The notes under the pieces: generated by a model
Database searches by the model: none
What the model was told of the DNA's origin: nothing
What the model saw: only the letters and a program-made list of their open reading frames with translations
Made by a program: the position numbers and the translations under genes
In this document: in pieces, positions 13,540 to 23,410 of the stretch
Position numbering within the stretch: the stretch's first letter is position 1
Layout of the letters: each line of letters starts with the position of its first letter
Source: Zasmidium citrigriseum
Taxonomy: Eukaryota > Ascomycota > Dothideomycetes > Mycosphaerellales > Mycosphaerellaceae
Assembly (NCBI GenBank): GCA_002786025.1
Contig: NHNW01000008.1
Location: 620,001-684,000, forward strand
Length of the DNA: 64,000 bases
Reading direction: 5' to 3'

Positions 13540-14278
13540 CTAACCAGAAGCCAGCTTCTTCAACTGGGTCATATCGCCGTTAAACTTATCCGAATCCCCG
13601 CCATAGGGATTGCTATCCGCATTCTGCCAAATCGTATAATACGGCCATCCACCCTGCGGCGTGCACGGGCTCGACCTATAGCAAGCCATGTACAGAGGGT
13701 TGGTGTTCACAAAAGCATTCGAATTCCCCGTGCACTCGCTCCACCAGCTAGGGCTGGAATAAAGCAATGGATACCGTCCTGTGGCGGACTGGTAGGTGTT
13801 GGAGAAGGTCTTGATCCAGCTGACGGACTTGCAGTCACCCTCCAGGTCCAGCATGCCGGGGAGTGTTCTGCCGTCGTTGGACCAGCCACCGCCGTTCTTG
13901 AGGAAGAAGTTGGCTTCCTGGCTGCCGTCGCCTGTGCCAGAGGCATAGTGGTAGCCGCCACGGATGAAACCGGCGTTGGTCGCACCGGTGTAATGGGAGC
14001 TGAAACTGGGGTCTTTGTACGTTGTGCCTTCCGTCGCTTTGATGTAGACGAAGCGCAGGCCGCCGGAGTTGTAGGCCGCGTTGAAGTCGACGGAGGATTG
14101 GTAGTGGGAGACTGGTGGAAGAGAGAAAGGTCAGCAGCCGAATTTCAGAGGAGGCCAGTGAAGTCTACTTACTGTCGAAGCCGAGGACCTGGGCTCTCTT
14201 CTCAAGGTCCCTCTCCTCCTCGATAGGAGCCGCCAGGGCGCCGACGGCGAGAGCAACGGTAGGGAGTGTAAGCTTCAT
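13540..14278 (-). CDS. Secreted GH25 lysozyme (Ch-type muramidase)
   Basis: Two exons, 14173-14278 and 13540-14111, give 225 residues. The N-terminus MKLTLPTVALAVGALAA is a signal peptide; it is followed by a short acidic propeptide ending in LEKR, a Kex2-type cleavage site. The mature enzyme starts AQVLGFDISHYQ. The GH25 signatures are present: the catalytic-face Asp in GFDISHYQ, Glu in IKATEG, and the DxE pair in MLDLEG. Length fits a single-domain enzyme with no binding module. It hydrolyses beta-1,4 bonds between N-acetylmuramic acid and N-acetylglucosamine in bacterial peptidoglycan, outside the cell, and probably serves competition with or feeding on bacteria. The splice junction completes Ile in FDISHYQ. 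GH25 enzymes are widespread in ascomycetes, so recent transfer is not implied. Confidence 0.93.
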
Positions 14279-14864
14279 CTTGTGGATAGTTCTGAGCAGA
14301 CAATACTGGATTGATAGACGAAGAAAACCACATCCTTCGACCAGATACTTATACCCTTCTTCATCGCACTAGCCATGGCACTGCGTTGCATCGCCTATAG
14401 CACTAAGTCGTCAACAAAGACCGCAAACACCAACACCAAAGAACCATCCCCTATCGTCACCAATAGCGTTCCATATCTTAACCACATGACAAGGCTTTTA
14501 CCTTCCCCTTCTCGCTTCGCAATGTAGCAGCGCAGCATAGTCCCTGCAGCCAGCAGATCATTCTTCTGCCCTACCAGCCAATCTGATGTCCGTCGTGTTC
14601 CGAGAGAGGCAGGAGCGTAACGAGGATAAGCCTTCCAAAGCTTTGGGGCGTACATTAGCACCTTCCCGTCCCTGAGAGACGTCACAGAAGGTGTTGTGTC
14701 GTGCAGACCTAATAGACGAGAAACCTCCAACCTTGGAAAAGGATCATCAGCAGTGGGTCCCAATCCTGAACTCTAAACTCACCAACCTCACTTCATCCCA
14801 CGCCGTCAACTTGTACCTCATAGCACCAACAAAGGAAATCTCCGAAATCAAAAGTCCCCGAAAC
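14279..14864. other. Intergenic: divergent promoter of lysozyme and proton channel
   Basis: The two flanking genes are transcribed away from each other, so both promoters lie here. A minus-strand frame of 122 codons at 14395-14763 has a hydrophobic end but no ATG near its start and no known family, so I do not call it a gene. Confidence 0.45.
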
Positions 14865-15522
14865 ATGAGCGCATCAGAAGAACACCACCCCCTCCTCCCC
14901 TCCGACCACGCCCGCATCCACTACGCCCAAGAAGTGACCACGTCCGCGCGGCGTCAAACCAGACGCTTCTTAACCTCGAAAACGGGACACTATGCAGTTC
15001 TGCTCTTGGTCTCTTTGGACGTAAGCTGCGTTTTCGCGGATCTGATCATCACCTCGCTCGCTTGCGAAGGCCATGTGCGGGAGAAAGATGCCTCCAAAGC
15101 GACGGAGATTTTGGGGATCGTGAGCTTGGTCAGTCATGGCTTCGATGTTGGTCGAGCTTACTCTCTAACGATGATATCGATAGGTCTTCTCCTGCCTCTT
15201 CATGCTCGAACTCCTCGCCAGCATCTGGGCCTTCGGACTCGCCTTCTTCAAATCCGCCTTCCACTGCCTCGACGCAACGGTAATTGTCGCAGGACTTATC
15301 ATCGACATCCTTCTCCGCGGCACTTTGGAAGAGATAGGCTCCATCGTCGTCGTACTTCGTCTGTGGCGAGTTCTGAAGATCATCGACGAGCTTAGCGCAG
15401 GTGCCGCAGAGCAGATGGAGCCACTGTCTCAACGGATCGAATATCTGGAGAAGGCGAATCAGGACTTGGAGCGAGAGATTGGAGAACTGAGACGAGAGCA
15501 GCGAAGTCATCATGAACTTTGA
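14865..15522 (+). CDS. Voltage-gated proton channel (Hv1 type)
   Basis: Two exons, 14865-15128 and 15184-15522, give 200 residues. The protein is a lone voltage-sensor domain of four membrane segments with no pore domain. S1 (LLLVSLDVSCVFADLI) carries the aspartate that acts as proton selectivity filter in Hv1 channels. S2 includes VFSCLFMLELLASIWAFG, S3 contains DATVIVAGLIIDI, and S4 reads VVLRLWRVLKIIDEL. A C-terminal coiled coil (RIEYLEKANQDLEREIGELR) suggests dimers, as in animal Hv1. S4 has Arg, Arg, Lys at three-residue spacing where human Hv1 has three Arg. The channel extrudes protons across the plasma membrane on depolarisation. The donor GTCAGT at 15129 keeps SLVFSCLF; a stronger donor GTGAGC at 15120 would also stay in frame and drop three residues. 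Confidence 0.9.
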
Positions 15523-15711
15523 ATCGTTCCATTCATACCGACTAATGTACATCCTTCTCTTGGTCCGAACCGCGCGTTGTTCCGCACGAGGGACACTTCT
15601 GAAACCACCAGGCGCCGTCGCTGATTAAAAGCAATCGCTATCAAATGCGCGCAAAACGTAAACGCTCAAAGAGGAAAGGAAAACAACGCAACGGATGCAG
15701 TGACCGAACTA

Positions 15712-18700
15712 CTAATTCTCACTGCATCGGATGTCAGTCTTATTCGACCCCCTCACACCTGGCACCTTGTAGGCCAGATATCTGTCGGCAATGTGCGGCA
15801 CGTATTGCGTGTCCTCCCGGATCCCAAGGAATTCGGCCAGAGTTTTGCACGGCTTCTCGATCTCCTGAAGCTCTATGCCGAGATCGGCAAATCTTCCAGA
15901 CTGCCGCGACAGAGCCACAGGCGGTCCACTTGACGGCGGTCGGATGGAAGGACCTGGGCCTTGAAGAATGGATGCGCTAGCTGGTCTCCCGAACAGCTGC
16001 TTCCTGGTCGGCCTTGCTTTGATCTCCATTAGCTTCTCCTTCTGCCGCTTCGAGTGCTCTGTAGACCGATACTCTGGCCATTCGTCGAGATTCTTTGCGG
16101 AAAAGTCCCTGTTTTCCACCTCTTCTAGGATGAGACCTCGGATACCCAAGTCATCTTCCACGGCTGAGGCAACGGGTGCAAGACGAGGCATGGCAACGTT
16201 GCTGGCCTGCCCGGACGGAGCCAGTGGAGCTTTTTCGGCTTCCATACGCTGGCCTTTACTGGGTGTATCGCGCTGCTTCGCGGACTGAAACGCTGATAAG
16301 AGCTCTTTCTGCTGTGCCAACAGACGCTTCCTCTTGACCGAATTTGAAGCTAAAGTCTCCTCGTCGGAGGTGTCGAACTCCAGAGTCCCTTTAGGAATTT
16401 CGGGCTCGGCCTCAGGTAGCGGTTCGTCCATGTCCATAGCGTCGGTGAACGGCAACGCCGTCGCTTGCTTCACTCGTTTTCTACCAGCACGCTTCACTGG
16501 CTTCAGCTTTCCTGGCCGAGACGGCGTCTTGGAGGCCGATGCTTGCTGTGGTGACTCAATATCGCCGTCAACTGCGCTGTCGACATCGCTCTCAACCGCT
16601 GCCTGTGTCCAACCCGGTTGGAGATCGATCGGTGGTACCGGGCACTTGTCTGAATGATTCCAATGCTCGAGCTTATCTTTAATGCCCGGCAGAAGCGTCC
16701 ACCAATCCTTCCCTTCTTCACCAGGGTCTCCGTCCTTCCACTTTTCTCTAGTGGCCAAGATTGGGCCGCTTCTACCTTGGACATTCATAATCATGGTGCT
16801 CTTAAGACCGTCTGCCCATGAGCCCTCTTTTTCCTTGTGAACGTATCCAGGAACGTTGGAGGAAACCCATTCGATGACGTCTCGTGGTTGGTGTCTGTCG
16901 CCCGGCAAATCGCAAAGCGCCAAAGCCATAAGACGCCAATAGGTTCCCTTTGGACGCAGCTCAAAATTCCCAAGATCATTCTTGTCAGTTGGTACACTCC
17001 TCTGGCTCTTGCGCTTGTATCCTGTCTTCCTCTGAGAACCCGATGCTGGAGCCATTGCGTCTAGAGATGCTTGAGCCAGCAGATTGTCTTGCTCCATCGC
17101 ATCCAGAGCCGCGTTGATGACTGCCATGTCAGCATCTCCAAGAGAAGTTTCTCGCTCTTCTGTAATTCGCTGCTCGCCTTCATCTTCCATCTTCGCGTGC
17201 TCAGCATAAGCCTCCGTCTCTTCTTCGATCTGCCCAGCGTCATCCGCCATGTCCGCATCTCCAAAGAGCGACTCCATATCTTTGTCGCTGTGGTTGCTGC
17301 GATCCTCCATGGGGACGTCTCCATCGTGACTCTCGAGATTCTGTTGCTCTGCAGTGAAAGATGGTGAGACTTGCTCACCGTTGTTTTCTGCAGACAGCGC
17401 TTGCTGTGACGGTTCTTCAACAGTCGCGTTAGGCGGTACATCGTCTAACAACGCAGGTTCCGCAGCAACATGCGACGTCTCTCCAGACGTCTGGAGCGAC
17501 GCAGGTCTGACATCCTGCATCGGAGCTTCTTTCGTGATCTTGCTCGCACTTTTCCTCTTGCACTGAGTGCATATGGGATCGCCGCGAGGTGGCTTCGCAG
17601 TGCGTGTTCCGCATCCACTACAAGGAGCCATTGCTACTCCAGGCTTCCTTGTACGCTTGATCGCCGGCACAACGCTGTCTACTGGTGAGGCCGAAGCGAC
17701 ACTGTCTCGAAGATCTGGGATGGGCTTTTGATCCTGGCCTTCACACACTGTGTCGTGTGGAGGTCCATTGAATTTCTCGGGACCTTCAAAGCGCGGGTAG
17801 ATGTCGGTATTCCGTTCGGTCTCGTTGGCAGTAGCTGCCTTTACCACTGCTGCGTCGGGAGGGCGAGAACCTTGCTCACGCATCTCAGCATCATCCTGTG
17901 TTGGCTTCTTTCGTCTTATCAGCTGGAGCTTCCCTGGCTTCTTCCCGCCTTGGACGTTATCATTAACTGGAGCAGCGAAACTCTGGTCAACCAAGTCCTG
18001 CAAAGCTGTGAAAGCGTCGTCGCTGCCAGCTGGCGGTGGCTTCAGCGGTGGTTCCTGGGTGGGAGCCATTGGATGCTCAATTTGCGCAAGTTCGGGCGGT
18101 TCAACAACTTCAACGCTTTTTTGGGCGACTGAAAATGCAAGGCTATCCGAATTTGGTTCTGTGTGGTTATGAATTGTTTGCTCAGGAGGCAAGGACGCCG
18201 TTTGTATTTGTTGATGGCCCGAGCTTTCTTCAAGACCAAGCTTGTCCAAGCCCGCGCCATCTCGAACAGCAGGAAGGTCTGAAGCTCCGTCATTCGCAGG
18301 CATGCCGTTAAATGACAAGATAGGTCTGCCGTCATCTGGAACATCCACAGAGGCTTCACTGCCCGCAGCCATTTCTGTAGAGTTCGACTTCTTGCGACTG
18401 AGCGGGACCTTCTTCCTTTCACACCGCCGACACTGCCACTTATCTCCTGGGACCACTGGAATGGGCCTCTTCGTATGGCAACGTCGGTGGTAACGCCGGC
18501 TGCAAGTCGTGCATGATACAAGAACGTCGGCCTCGGACCTGTCCTTGCAAACGTGGCAACGACGGGAACCTCGCCCTGAGATATCTGAGACAGTCCTGCC
18601 ACTGATGCTGGATGTACTACCACCCCGTGGCGAAAGGGACCAAGTCAAATGCGGCCGATTTGCTCGCAAAGTATCGAGAGAGACTTGTCGGGTTGGTTTG

Positions 18701-20238
18701 GGCGTAGTGAAAGACGGGTCTGCTCCTCGTTCGCTCTCCTCTAGAGCTGTGGCGCCGTTCTGCTCCCCATCAATCCATGCTTGATCCTCTGGGATATCAG
18801 AGACAACTTGGCTCTGTGCCATGTCCAGATTGGGTGAAGAGACTCGCTCTGCAGACAGGGCGTGGGATGTTGCAGTGAACGCTTGCGTGGGGTAAGCTGG
18901 CTCATCATCACGGCCATGAGGCAATGGTTGACCGAAGGGAAACGGCTTCATGACAAGACAGTACATGCTGAAGAACTTCTTGCCCTTGCAGGACCGTTCA
19001 CATTGATGGAGCTGAGAGCGGCCTTCTTGTGTGTCGGCAAATGCGATGAAGTATCCAGTCTCATTACCAACCACATGGAGTGGAGCTGGACCATGGAGCT
19101 GAACAAACTTGGCAAGATGTGGTGTGGTCTTCGTGTTCGCGGGAATGAACCTGGATGAAATGAAGATGTGAGGTAGATTGCGTACCAAGTCTGGGACAAC
19201 AATGTTTTCTTCCTTCTTTGCTGGCCCGGTTGGTACATCTTTGAGGCCATTGAATTCTGCCTTATCTTTCGTTGTAAGCAATTCGTCGTCAGGTCCGGCC
19301 GCTTCATCGCGAATTACGTCTTCAGCAGGATATCTCGGCGGTGACCGAGGCTTTGTCCAACTCAGGTTGCGAAAGAGCGTGCCATTTCGTCTCTTGGTGG
19401 AACGCGGCTCAGGATGCTCATCCACAGGCGAGCGTGTGTCATTTGGAGGCGGGACTGGGGGCGAAGAATGCCATGCTTTAGGCTGAGTCGGCCTCGATCG
19501 CACTGGTGAGCTTCCATTAGCATCTCGTTCATCGCGCCGTACTGGTGCCGCCAAAGGCTCTCTGCGATCCCAGTGATCGTATCGACGGCTCTCAAACAAA
19601 TCATCGTCCCTGCGATCTCGGTAGTCTCTGGCTAATGGTCGAGGACTTGTTTCTCGTTGGGCATAGACTCGTGCAGCTTCGGGCGAGCGGGGATTGTCTC
19701 TATAGCTGTCGCGAGGGGACAGTGGTCCTGGGGATTGACGTCCCCTTCTGAAAGAGCTACGCACATCGGGAGGCGAAATTGATCTCTCCGATGGCCGATC
19801 AGATGGCCTGTACCTATCCCCGGCCGGATTGAAGCTTTCAGCGAGTCGTGCCCTGCCGTCGAAGGGCTGTTGAGCGCGAGAATCGGAAGGACTGTTCTTC
19901 CGTCGATCTCGAGCATTTATGAACTTGAAGTCGTCGGGGGAGGAGTCGCGTCTATCTGGTCTCGGACGCGGTGCTGTGAATCGCTTGAACTGCCTCTCGA
20001 ATCAGCAATATGATCACAATCGGTTTGCGCTGGGTGTATGTTGGACGATCTTCAGATCTTTTCAGTTTATTTTAATGAGGCCTCATTAAACCCCGGAGGC
20101 TGCATGCAGAGCCGCAACCATCCACAGGGTCTTCAGACCTTTTACCAGAAGTGTCATCATTAGAGGAGAATGAAGACAATGAACACTCACCGCATCCTCG
20201 ACACGCTTCGTGTGCCCAAATCGCTCGCCACCCGACAT
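15712..20238 (-). CDS. PHD-finger chromatin protein
   Basis: Two exons, 20191-20238 (MSGGERFGHTKRVEDA) and 15712-19989, give about 1441 residues. After a long Arg/Ser/Asp-rich N-terminus there is a small conserved block near residues 290-370 (KFVQLHGPAPLHVV, YFIAFADTQEGRSQL) that looks RRM-like. A PHD finger follows at about 492-540, with CHVC, CTTC, YHRRCH and WQCRRC giving the C4HC3 ligands. Near residue 804 a second zinc-type motif reads CSGCGT then CTQCKRK. Residues 1030-1130 (TYWRLMALALCDLPG, EGSWADGLKSTM, DWWTLLPG) suggest a winged-helix fold. The stretch between is strongly acidic. The protein is probably nuclear and reads a histone tail through the PHD finger, but I cannot name its complex. 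The first intron is about 200 bp and holds a 20-bp palindrome. No clear yeast ortholog is known to me. Confidence 0.85.
20071..20090. repeat. Perfect 20-bp palindrome in PHD gene intron 1
   Basis: TTTAATGAGGCCTCATTAAA reads identically on both strands, and the next flanking pair (T/C) does not match. It lies within the first intron of the PHD-finger gene, about 150 bp inside from its start and 575 bp from the CEX1 start. It could bind a dimeric regulator shared by the two divergent genes; that role is inference. Confidence 0.9.
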
Positions 20239-20664
20239 GCTGCCAGTCAGCCGGCCGGAAGCACGCTCTTACATTATCTCGCGTGCATGTGAAAGTTGCT
20301 GGTGCAGCAAAGGCTTTCCTGGCAGCGATGTCGACGCAGAGATGGACCGGCGAAGTAGCAGGCGTGGGCTTCGACAGTCTTCGAAGTCAGAGCGTGTCGC
20401 CGCTGGGCGTATTGGTGGATGAAGGTGGTGTTGTCTTGTCTGCATTCGACGTGACATTGAAAGAAGGGGCGTTTGGCGTTTGGCTGGCCCCACGCGATTT
20501 TAGCGACGATCCCCGCTTGGCCCGAGCGCTGGCATGGATTTCGAGATTGGCGACGTATCGCGTCGACTTCAACGCCAACAATTCAGCTATCCTGCGCTGC
20601 TGGGGACTACGCTCGCTGCTGAAGCTTTGCTAGAAGTCCAGAAAACCCCTTTCTCGCCGGCATC
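20239..20664. other. Divergent promoter of the PHD gene and CEX1
   Basis: The two genes point away from each other and share these 426 bp. A plus-strand frame (20151-20633) crosses the region and the first PHD exon, but shows no domain and is best read as 5' UTR sequence. Confidence 0.5.
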
Positions 20665-23143
20665 ATGGACTTCCTCAAATCGGCCGTGGCCTCGATATCC
20701 AAGGGGCCAGCATTCGCATACTCCTTTGGCGACCGGGTCGACATCGATCAATCTATCTGGACGCTGCATAACGGCACGAAACGAGTGCGCAATACTCATC
20801 TTTGTTTATATGCTGCAGGCTGACACAACGTAGGAAGATGGCTCCAAGTGCAGCATCTTCTCCTTCGACATCAACGCCAATCGTTCGCGCCTTCCGCTCG
20901 CTAAGAACGCTCTACGAAAGTTCAAGACGCTACGACACCCTGGCATAGTGAAAGTATTGGATACTGTTGAGGTGGGTACAAAAGAGCACGAGAAACACAC
21001 ATGGAGACTTATCGAACAACAAGGTAGACAGACCAGCTTATCTACATCGCCACTGAACGCATCACTCCCCTGAACTGGTCAACGAGACGGAAGGCCTTGT
21101 CGGAAGAGAGCTTGAAATGGGGACTGCACAACGTGGCAAAGACGCTCAAGTTTATCAACGATGAAGCAGCGAGCGTACATGGCAACATACGCGCCTCATC
21201 TATATTCACGAGTGAAAGTGGGGAATGGAAGATTGGTGGCCTGGATATCCTCAGCTCCATGAAGGAAGACGATGCAGTGATATTCACGCAGGGCAGTCTA
21301 CTGCCAGACATTGGACGATACTCACCTCCTGAGGTGGTCAAGAGCGGATGGGAATCTGTGCGGAAGAATCCCACGCACGCGGTCGATGCGTACAACTATG
21401 GAATCTTAGTGACGGAGGTTTTCAATGGAGGATCCTCTGGCTCAGATCAGATTGGATCACTCAAGAACATCCCGCTGGATATGCAGAGCAGTTACAAGAG
21501 ATTGACACAAGCTGCACCGAAGATGCGATTAAGCGTTGCTCACTTCTTGGAGCAGGGCACCCGCAGTAGAGGATTCTTCGATACCCCTTTGATTCAATTG
21601 GCAGACGGCATCGATAATCTAGGTTTGAAGAGCGAATCAGAGAAAGATGCATTCTTGAGGTGAGTACAGTCAGTTCCAAGTCTGACAACGCTAACAAGAC
21701 CGTAGCGAACTCGAAGCAGTGGCAGAATCGGATGACTTTCCAGAGGACTTCTTCAAAGTGAAGGTGCTACCGGAGCTTCTCAAATCTGTCGAGTTTGGCG
21801 GCGGTGGGCCAAAGTCATTCGCTCTGGTTATGCGCATCTCGTCCAAACTCACAGAGGACGAATACGACACACAGATAACACCTGTTGTTGTTCGACTCTT
21901 CACAAGCCCCGATCGAGCATTGAGGGTCTGTCTTCTGGATAATTTACCACACATGATCGATCACCTCAGTCAGAAGGTAGTCTCCGACAAGATCTTTCCT
22001 CAAATGGTGACCGGCTTCGGAGACCTCGCGCCCCTGGTCCGAGAACAGACAGTAAAAGCAGTTCTTGTGGTTGTGCCAAAGCTCTCCGACCGCGTAGTCA
22101 ATGGTGAACTGCTTCGACATCTCGCAAAGACTGCCAACGATGAACAGCCAGGCATCAGAACAAATACAACGATCTGCCTGGGCAAGATCGCCAAGAACCT
22201 GGGAGCGAACACACGAGTGAAAGTGCTCAGCGCAGCCTTCTCGCGAGCACTTCGAGATCCTTTCGTCCACGCTCGGAATGCTGCCCTCATGGCGCTGGCA
22301 GCAACGGCTGATATCTTCCCGGAGGAGGACTGCGCTTCGAAAATGCTCCCAGCCATCTGTCCATGTCTGGTCGACAAGGAGAAGATGATACGAGATCAAG
22401 CCAACAGAACACTGAACATCTACCTCGAGCGGATACGCAAATACAGCAGCACGCTCCCTGACACAGTGCTCCCACCTCCTGAGACCGCCTCCGCCGGCAG
22501 CACAAGAATGAGCACACCGCAACCGAGTCAGCAAGGCAATCAATGGATGGGCTGGGCGATTTCATCCTTCACCAACAAGTTGAGCTCCGCAACGGGCGAA
22601 ATACAACCGAATGGCACCGGCGCGCAGACTCCTACGGACCGTGTTACATCGTCACCGGCAAACGGGATATCGTCGCCGCCACCCGGCCTGCACCACACAG
22701 CATCAGCGCCCGCCGTGCCGAAAGCCACTTCCGGCCTGCGCACAAGCGCTGTGCCACCCGTCGAAGATTTTGACAATGACGATGGCGGATGGGGCAATAT
22801 GGACGATGACGACCCGGCTGACGCTTGGAACGACGATGTCGCCGCCCCATCTTCGACTCACTCTTCGAAGCCTTCGACTTCGACTGTTGCGTATGACGAT
22901 GGTGGCGAGCCGGATTTCGAAGGGTGGCTCAATGCGCAAGCGCAGGCGAAAACTGCGAGTAAGAAACCTCTGCCGAAAGGACTTGCAAAGAAGACGCCTG
23001 CAGCAAAGCCGGCCCCGATATCACGGCCTGCGACCTCGAAACCAATCCTATCCAACAAGCCCGCAACCGCGAAGCCAGCACCCAAACCTGCACCCGTGGA
23101 AGACAACGACGACGACGGATGGGGAGATGCTTGGGCGGATTGA
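20665..23143 (+). CDS. CEX1: SCY1-like pseudokinase Cex1 (SCYL1 ortholog)
   Basis: Four exons, 20665-20784, 20834-20971, 21028-21659 and 21706-23143, give 775 residues. It starts MDFLKSAVASISKGPAFAYS, typical of SCYL1/Cex1. The N-terminal kinase-like domain lacks the catalytic residues: the HRD loop is replaced by VHGNIRASSIF and DFG by GGLDI, so it is a pseudokinase. HEAT repeats follow at about 340-540 (KVLPELLKSVEFGGGGPKSF onward, LVDKEKMIRDQANRTLNIYL). The C-terminus is low-complexity with W-containing acidic motifs (DGGWGNMDDDD, DDDGWGDAWAD). The family binds tRNA and the export and translation machinery at nuclear pores, and in animals COPI vesicles. The first donor is GTGCGC and the second GTGGGT, both weak, but phase and conserved sequence support them. 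Confidence 0.94.
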
Positions 23144-23178
23144 TCGAGTAACATGACTAAGAGAAGAACGAGACTTAC

Positions 23179-23410
23179 CTGTTCCAGTGCCACAACGCGG
23201 CTACGTCCCAGCATCGAGATACCCCTTTCAGCGTCATCCCCCAAAATGCAATGCACAGAATTGGGTAGTCCCTTCACGGCAAAGTTGCGTTTTAAGCCGA
23301 GCACCTAAATTTCTTCAACTTGTCGGTTCTCGCTGAACTCACGATGGTCTTCGGCGAGAAGACCGCAATGCTAGACTTACGTACTCGCGGTTGTGCCAGA
23401 ACTTCGCCAT
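23179..23410 (-). CDS. Candidate small spliced gene, 3' end unresolved
   Basis: ATG 23410 lies in a favourable context (CAAATGGCG). Exon 1 (23381-23410) encodes MAKFWHNREY and is followed by a consensus donor GTAAGT. An acceptor ATTTAG ends at 23305, and exon 2 (23179-23304) encodes VLGLKRNFAVKG... to ...RSRVVALEQ, followed by a second GTAAGT. Both junctions are in phase 0 and stops appear only in the presumed first intron. I do not recognise the protein. A third exon would have to lie near or antisense to the CEX1 3' end; alternatively the frame reads on to a stop at 22858, overlapping CEX1 by about 290 bp. The gene is convergent with CEX1. The coordinates cover only the two exons I can argue for. 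Confidence 0.4.
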
